Origin: a bacterium
GTDB taxonomy: Bacteria > Fidelibacterota > Marinisomatia > Marinisomatales > JAHJCW01
Length of the DNA: 10,809 nt
Reading direction: 5' to 3'
Assembly (NCBI GenBank): GCA_018812885.1
Contig: JAHJCW010000172.1
Location: 1 to 10,809 of the forward strand
The position numbers and the translations under genes were made by a program. Shown here piece by piece: positions 7,494-10,809 of this stretch; positions within the stretch are counted from its first letter, which is position 1; each line of letters starts with the position of its first letter. The notes beneath the pieces are model-generated. The model saw nothing but the letters and a program-made list of their open reading frames with translations. It was not told the DNA's origin and searched no databases.

Positions 7494-9287
7494 TTAGTCC
7501 TTAGAACTACTACTCTTATTCTTTCCCTTTCTTCTTTCTTTTGATGTTGTTTTGGTCTCTTTTCTCTTTATCCGTACATGGCTCCTGCTCTTGCCGGATC
7601 GTTCTTTGTTGAATTTTGATATGTTTAGGCGCTGACCTGAAACAACAATCTTTCCAAGCAAGTTAAGTGTATCTTGGGGGATTCCCTCGAGCAAATCAAC
7701 TGTGCTAAAATCTTCAAATATTTCTATCCTACCGATATATTTACTATCCAACCCACCTTCGTTAGCAATAGCACCAACTATATTACCAGCTTTAACACCA
7801 TGTGAATGTCCAACTAAGATTTTATAGGTCTCCATTCCTGTAATAGGCTGAGTAGATTGCTTACGCTGTTTTTCTCTACGGTCACCTCCTCTTCCATTGC
7901 CGCGTCGTTCATATTTATCTGATTTCTCAGGCACCGACTTTTCTAAACTTGTTTCTTTTTGATGTTTTAGTAGCAAGGGATTCTCACCTTGTAGAAGTTT
8001 TGCCAGGGCGGCTGCAATCTCGATGGATGGCACATTTGATTCCATACGGTACTGATCAATTATTTGTGCGTACTGCTCCAGGTCATCTGTGCCCAAGGTT
8101 TGGGTAATCCGATCCTTAAAGCGTTCAATACGTTTGTCATTGATGTCAGACGCGGTCGGCAGTTTCATCAATTCGATTTTTTGTCTAGTAGCTTTCTCGA
8201 TCGCGTAAAGCAATCGTTTTTCACGGGGGGCCACGAACATGATAGCTTCGCCCTTCTTTCCCATACGGCCGGTACGACCGATACGATGAACATAACCCTC
8301 AGTATCATATGGGATATCATAATTGATTACATGGCTGATGCGGTCAACATCTAATCCCCGTGCAGCCACATCAGTGGCTACTAGAATGTTGATTTTCCTG
8401 GATTTCAGACGTTGGATTGTGAGCTCTCGTTCACGCTGTCTTATATCGCCATTCAGTGGCGATGAAGCATAACCACGTGCTTCCAATTTTTCGGCAAGTT
8501 CTACAGTACTTATTTTTGTTCGGACAAAAATAAGAATTGCGTCAAAAGTTTCTGCCTCAAGAATCCTAGTTAATGCGTCCAGCTTATGATGTCCACTCAC
8601 CATCCAATAACGTTGATTAGTGGTCTCTACGGTAGATGTCCTTGTCTTGATGGTGACTTCTCGTGGGTCGTGCAAATATTTCTGGGCGATTCTACGGATG
8701 GCAACCGGCATTGTGGCAGAAAATAAGGCGATTTGTCGATTTTCCGGTGTTTGCTCCAAAATCCATTTCACATCGTCGAGAAATCCCATGCGCAGCATTT
8801 CATCAGCTTCATCTAATACTAAGGTAGAAATTGCGTCAAGGTTTAACGTACCGCGGCGCATATGGTCCATGACTCTTCCTGGTGTTCCAACAACAACTTG
8901 AACCCCTCGTTTCAATTGTTGAAGCTGCCCGGTGTAACTTTGTCCACCATATATCGGTAGAATATGGAAATTCTTAAGGTGGGCGGCATAACTCTGAAAT
9001 GCTTCAGCAACTTGAATAGCTAATTCACGAGTAGGAGTAATAACCAATGCTTGAGGATACTTACTTCTTAAATCAATTTGCGATAGTATTGGTAAAGCAA
9101 AAGCCGCAGTTTTTCCGGTCCCGGTTTGGGCTTGACCAATTAGGTCATATCCTTCTAGTAGTATTGGAATTGTTTCACTTTGGATTGGAGATGGTGATTC
9201 GTAGCCAAGCTCTTTGACTGCTTTTAAAACAGTATCGGCTAATCCGAAGTCATTAAATTTTATATTTGTTGTTTGTTCATTATTCAT
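7494..9287 (-). CDS. deaD: DEAD-box ATP-dependent RNA helicase, DeaD/CsdA type
   Basis: This 597-residue protein unwinds structured RNA, typically in ribosome assembly and mRNA turnover, often at low temperature. All helicase motifs are present. They are the Q motif near PSPIQ (32-36), AQTGTGKT (53-60), PTRELA (85-90), TPGR (135-138), DEAD (159-162), SAT (190-192), VATDVAARGLD (303-313) and HRIGRTGR (334-341). A charged linker rich in Arg, Gly and Lys (about 440-485) leads to a DbpA-like RNA-binding domain that starts around METYKILVG and includes IVGAIANEGG. The length, the linker and the C-terminal domain match DeaD/CsdA rather than the shorter RhlE or RhlB. A basic Lys/Arg/Ser tail ends it. 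AAAAGGA sits 8 bases before the ATG, unlike its neighbours. It appears to be transcribed alone, with a direct repeat on each side. Confidence 0.95.
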   Translation of the reverse strand: MNNEQTTNIKFNDFGLADTVLKAVKELGYESPSPIQSETIPILLEGYDLIGQAQTGTGKTAAFALPILSQIDLRSKYPQALVITPTRELAIQVAEAFQSYAAHLKNFHILPIYGGQSYTGQLQQLKRGVQVVVGTPGRVMDHMRRGTLNLDAISTLVLDEADEMLRMGFLDDVKWILEQTPENRQIALFSATMPVAIRRIAQKYLHDPREVTIKTRTSTVETTNQRYWMVSGHHKLDALTRILEAETFDAILIFVRTKISTVELAEKLEARGYASSPLNGDIRQRERELTIQRLKSRKINILVATDVAARGLDVDRISHVINYDIPYDTEGYVHRIGRTGRMGKKGEAIMFVAPREKRLLYAIEKATRQKIELMKLPTASDINDKRIERFKDRITQTLGTDDLEQYAQIIDQYRMESNVPSIEIAAALAKLLQGENPLLLKHQKETSLEKSVPEKSDKYERRGNGRGGDRREKQRKQSTQPITGMETYKILVGHSHGVKAGNIVGAIANEGGLDSKYIGRIEIFEDFSTVDLLEGIPQDTLNLLGKIVVSGQRLNISKFNKERSGKSRSHVRIKRKETKTTSKERRKGKNKSSSSKD

Positions 9288-9295
9288 AGTTTTTA

Positions 9296-9302
9296 TCCTT
9301 TT
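9296..9302 (-). promoter_or_regulatory. Shine-Dalgarno site of the helicase gene
   Basis: The minus strand reads AAAAGGA, then 8 bases, then the ATG at 9285-9287. This is a good ribosome-binding site and confirms the start chosen for deaD. No comparable site precedes the genes of the glycan locus. Confidence 0.7.
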
Positions 9303-9380
9303 ATCAAATTGACTATGTAAGGATTATGTAAAATATTGGAAAAAATAGCCTTAGTACCAAACGGCAAAAAGGCTGTTCTA

Positions 9381-9520
9381 CTCCGTAACAGTACTCCAAA
9401 CTTGAACTTTTTAACCTTTTCTGAATTCATTTATATAAAGCGTTTTAAAAACAAAGGATACCGTTACTATTTAAAGCGGGAAAATAGCCAGCCACTGCCT
9501 ACAAATACAAGAGAATCAAA
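9381..9520 (+). repeat. Direct repeat copy B, about 140 bases, upstream of the helicase gene
   Basis: This is the partner of copy A at 7281-7420, in the same orientation and alignable without gaps. The plus-strand frame is open here too (9336-9542). It reads as a basic, aromatic-rich peptide containing NLNFLTFSEFIYIKRFK followed by YRYYLKREN. Several codon differences between the copies are synonymous (TAT/TAC, AAA/AAG, CAA/CAG, TTG/TTA). Hand-counted differences by codon position are about 8, 16 and 20, a weak bias that does not prove coding. On the minus strand all three frames have early stops in this copy. I do not recognise the family. Confidence 0.75.
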
Positions 9521-9524
9521 AACA

Positions 9525-9537
9525 GGACCGCATGTCC
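9525..9537 (-). terminator. Weak possible terminator of the ABC permease gene
   Basis: Read on the minus strand, GGAC-ATGCG-GTCC is followed by TGTTTTTG, about 80 bases beyond the permease stop. The stem has only four pairs and the T-run is short, so this is tentative. Confidence 0.2.
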
Positions 9538-9618
9538 ATTAGTAGCAAAAATAGTCCATTTTTCCTCGGGCATCATCCACCAATAAAATGAAGGACGAAA
9601 ATAATTTGGATCAAAGTT

Positions 9619-10668
9619 TTATACTGTCTTGCGATAACGCCAGGTTGCCAAACTGAGTATTGTAATTCCATATATGACCAGCGCAGCTATATCTTGGTAA
9701 ATATCGCGGAATCCCGATCCCTTTAACAATATCGTACGCACCAGTTTCATAAAATAAGCTATGGGATTGATGATGTTGATAGTCTGAGCCCAGTTCGGCA
9801 TGGTTTCGACAGAAGTAAAAAGTCCGCTCATCATCATAAAAACCATTATTAAGAAATAGCTAATAAAAATTGATTGTTGGAGAGTACTGGCAAGCGTAGA
9901 GATCAATAAACCGATACCAAGGATAGTAATTAGATAAATTGACGCTGTTGTGAATAATACAAAAAGACTGCCGTTGATTGGAATATTAAAAAGAATTTTG
10001 CCAATAGTTAATCCAAATCCAAGTTCTACCAAACCAATTATCAAGAATGGCACTAGTTTGCCAAAAATGAACTGATATTTACGGATAGGTGTAACATTTA
10101 TCTGTTCGATCGTACCAAGTTCTTTTTCGCGAACTATATTCAAGCCCGATAAAAAAATACCGATCACTGTTATCAGGATTGCTAGTACAGCCGGCACCAT
10201 GAATACTTTATAGTTCAATTCCGGATTGTACCAAAATGAAGGTTTAGCTGAGATACTCTGTAGTGTCACTACATTTTTTGGTAATTGATACCATTTAGTA
10301 ATTATCTCTCGATTAAAACCACCGATTATTGATGCTGCATAACTGTAACCTATTCCGGCTACTGTTCCATTAATTGCATTAACAAGGAGTTGCACTTCAG
10401 CACGATTTTCTTGAACAAGGTCTCTCTCAAAATTTCCGGGTATGTTCAGGATTATATCGGTCTTACCTCTTTCCATGGTTTCATCGGCTTCATCCAATGA
10501 TGTCGACCAATTAGAAATCCGGAAAAACGGTGAAGCGGAAAAACGGTCAACCAATAGACGGGAGGTAACTGACAGATCCTGATCAACTATAAAAATATTT
10601 AGATTTTTCATCTCCATTGTAGCAGCATTAACCAAAACAACTTCCCCTTTTAAAAGAGATAGCTCCAT
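9619..10668 (-). CDS. ABC-2 type transporter permease with disrupted N-terminus
   Basis: The 349-residue frame matches ABC-2 permeases of the YhhJ/YbhR/YbhS type (ABC2_membrane_3 fold), which form the membrane part of drug or macromolecule exporters. After NAATMEMKNLNIFIVDQD (about 14-31) comes an extracytoplasmic domain to about residue 150. Five C-terminal helices follow, with the hallmark REKELGTIEQINVTPI between the first two. Family members normally begin with about 30 more residues: a K-E-F...RD segment and a first membrane helix leading into the NAAT motif. Here those are replaced by MELSLLKGEVV, which is the antisense of the Maf-like fragment on the other strand. The true gene is therefore 5'-truncated at about 10635, and the annotated ATG is probably not native. 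It is unlikely to be functional as it stands. No ATPase or HlyD partner gene is present. Confidence 0.8.
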   Translation of the reverse strand: MELSLLKGEVVLVNAATMEMKNLNIFIVDQDLSVTSRLLVDRFSASPFFRISNWSTSLDEADETMERGKTDIILNIPGNFERDLVQENRAEVQLLVNAINGTVAGIGYSYAASIIGGFNREIITKWYQLPKNVVTLQSISAKPSFWYNPELNYKVFMVPAVLAILITVIGIFLSGLNIVREKELGTIEQINVTPIRKYQFIFGKLVPFLIIGLVELGFGLTIGKILFNIPINGSLFVLFTTASIYLITILGIGLLISTLASTLQQSIFISYFLIMVFMMMSGLFTSVETMPNWAQTINIINPIAYFMKLVRTILLKGSGFRDIYQDIAALVIYGITILSLATWRYRKTV

Positions 10669-10809
10669 TTGTAAGAATTATCGCAGTTGATGCGAGTTTT
10701 CCAGTTTTATATCAAGCAGGAATTAAGCCTGATGTAGTTGTTTCTATGGAACGGGTAAAGGAGAGTGCACGCTTTTTTCAACAAGTACCCAGAGAAGCTT
10801 ATGAAGACG
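10632..10809 (+). pseudogene. Fragment of a Maf-type (MAF_flag10/DUF115) glycosyltransferase, 5'-truncated
   Basis: The plus strand encodes 59 residues to the window edge, starting KQLPLLKEI at 10635. They continue with RIIAVDASFPVLYQAGIKPD, then VVVSMERVKESARFF. This matches the core of motility-associated-factor glycosyltransferases, where GPSLxKQLPLLK precedes a D-S/A segment and GIKPDxVVSxER. These enzymes modify flagellins or other surface proteins with nonulosonic sugars. Directly upstream, where GPSL should be, there is a TAA at 10629-10631 and then the antisense of the permease gene. The first several hundred codons and any start site are therefore missing. The 3' part runs out of the window, so I cannot say whether it is complete. 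The family call rests on a short segment but a very characteristic one. Confidence 0.75.

Larger units (their letters stand above)
9288..9618. other. 331-base intergenic region upstream of the helicase gene
   Basis: This is the only gene-free stretch longer than 300 bases. It holds the helicase leader, with its Shine-Dalgarno site next to the ATG, and repeat copy B at 9381-9520. It also contains a short GGAC/GTCC hairpin at about 9525-9537. Bacterial deaD/csdA genes often have long regulated leaders, but I see no recognisable riboswitch, cold-shock element or strong promoter here. The plus-strand frame 9336-9542 is open for 68 codons but has no known motif. Confidence 0.6.

Noticed and set aside
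8064..8354. Plus-strand open frame inside deaD, and similar ones at 8620-8901, 6416-6604 and 746-1000
   Set aside because: All are antisense shadows of well-conserved minus-strand genes.
9288..9618. Cold-shock riboregulator or riboswitch in the deaD leader
   Set aside because: No recognisable conserved core or convincing stems were found; part of the leader is the repeat copy.
1..10809. CRISPR arrays, tRNA or rRNA genes, insertion-sequence transposases
   Set aside because: No regularly spaced repeats, tRNA-like cloverleaf, rRNA segments or transposase motifs were seen on either strand.

Overview
The window reads like a piece of an AT-rich bacterial genome, probably from the FCB superphylum (Bacteroidota, Neomarinimicrobiota or a relative). 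Three things support this. Most genes start without a visible Shine-Dalgarno site. One intergenic region carries a good match to the Bacteroidota-type promoter. The surface-polysaccharide gene content is typical of such organisms. The assignment is an inference and the phylum is not certain.

All intact genes lie on the minus strand, so transcription runs from high to low coordinates. The left two thirds (1-7238) form one compact locus for decorating a surface or secreted glycan. In transcription order it encodes an MBOAT O-acyltransferase, an SGNH-type protein, an acyltransferase-3 membrane protein, a NodU/CmcH-type carbamoyltransferase, a second SGNH protein, an SxtJ-like membrane protein and the start of a DUF5989 protein cut by the window edge. 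Gaps are 4-31 bases, except for 109 bases before the carbamoyltransferase, where a TAnnTTTG-type promoter can be seen. The set predicts acylation plus O-carbamoylation of a glycan at the inner membrane. No glycosyltransferase or polymerase of the pathway is inside the window. The MBOAT gene is interrupted by a single in-frame TAG at 6210-6212, but its reading frame is otherwise continuous to 5757.

The middle (7239-9618) holds a full-length DeaD/CsdA-type DEAD-box RNA helicase gene (7494-9287). It is richer in GC than the glycan locus and has a clear Shine-Dalgarno site. Two diverged copies of a roughly 140-base direct repeat flank it, exactly 2,100 bases apart and alignable without gaps. The same plus-strand frame is open in both copies, so they may be remnants of a small coding element.

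The right end (9619-10809) contains an ABC-2 transporter permease whose N-terminus is replaced by unrelated sequence. Head-to-head with it is a 5'-truncated plus-strand fragment of a Maf-type (MAF_flag10/DUF115) glycosyltransferase. The two gene fragments meet at about 10630-10640. This marks either a real rearrangement breakpoint or an assembly chimera.
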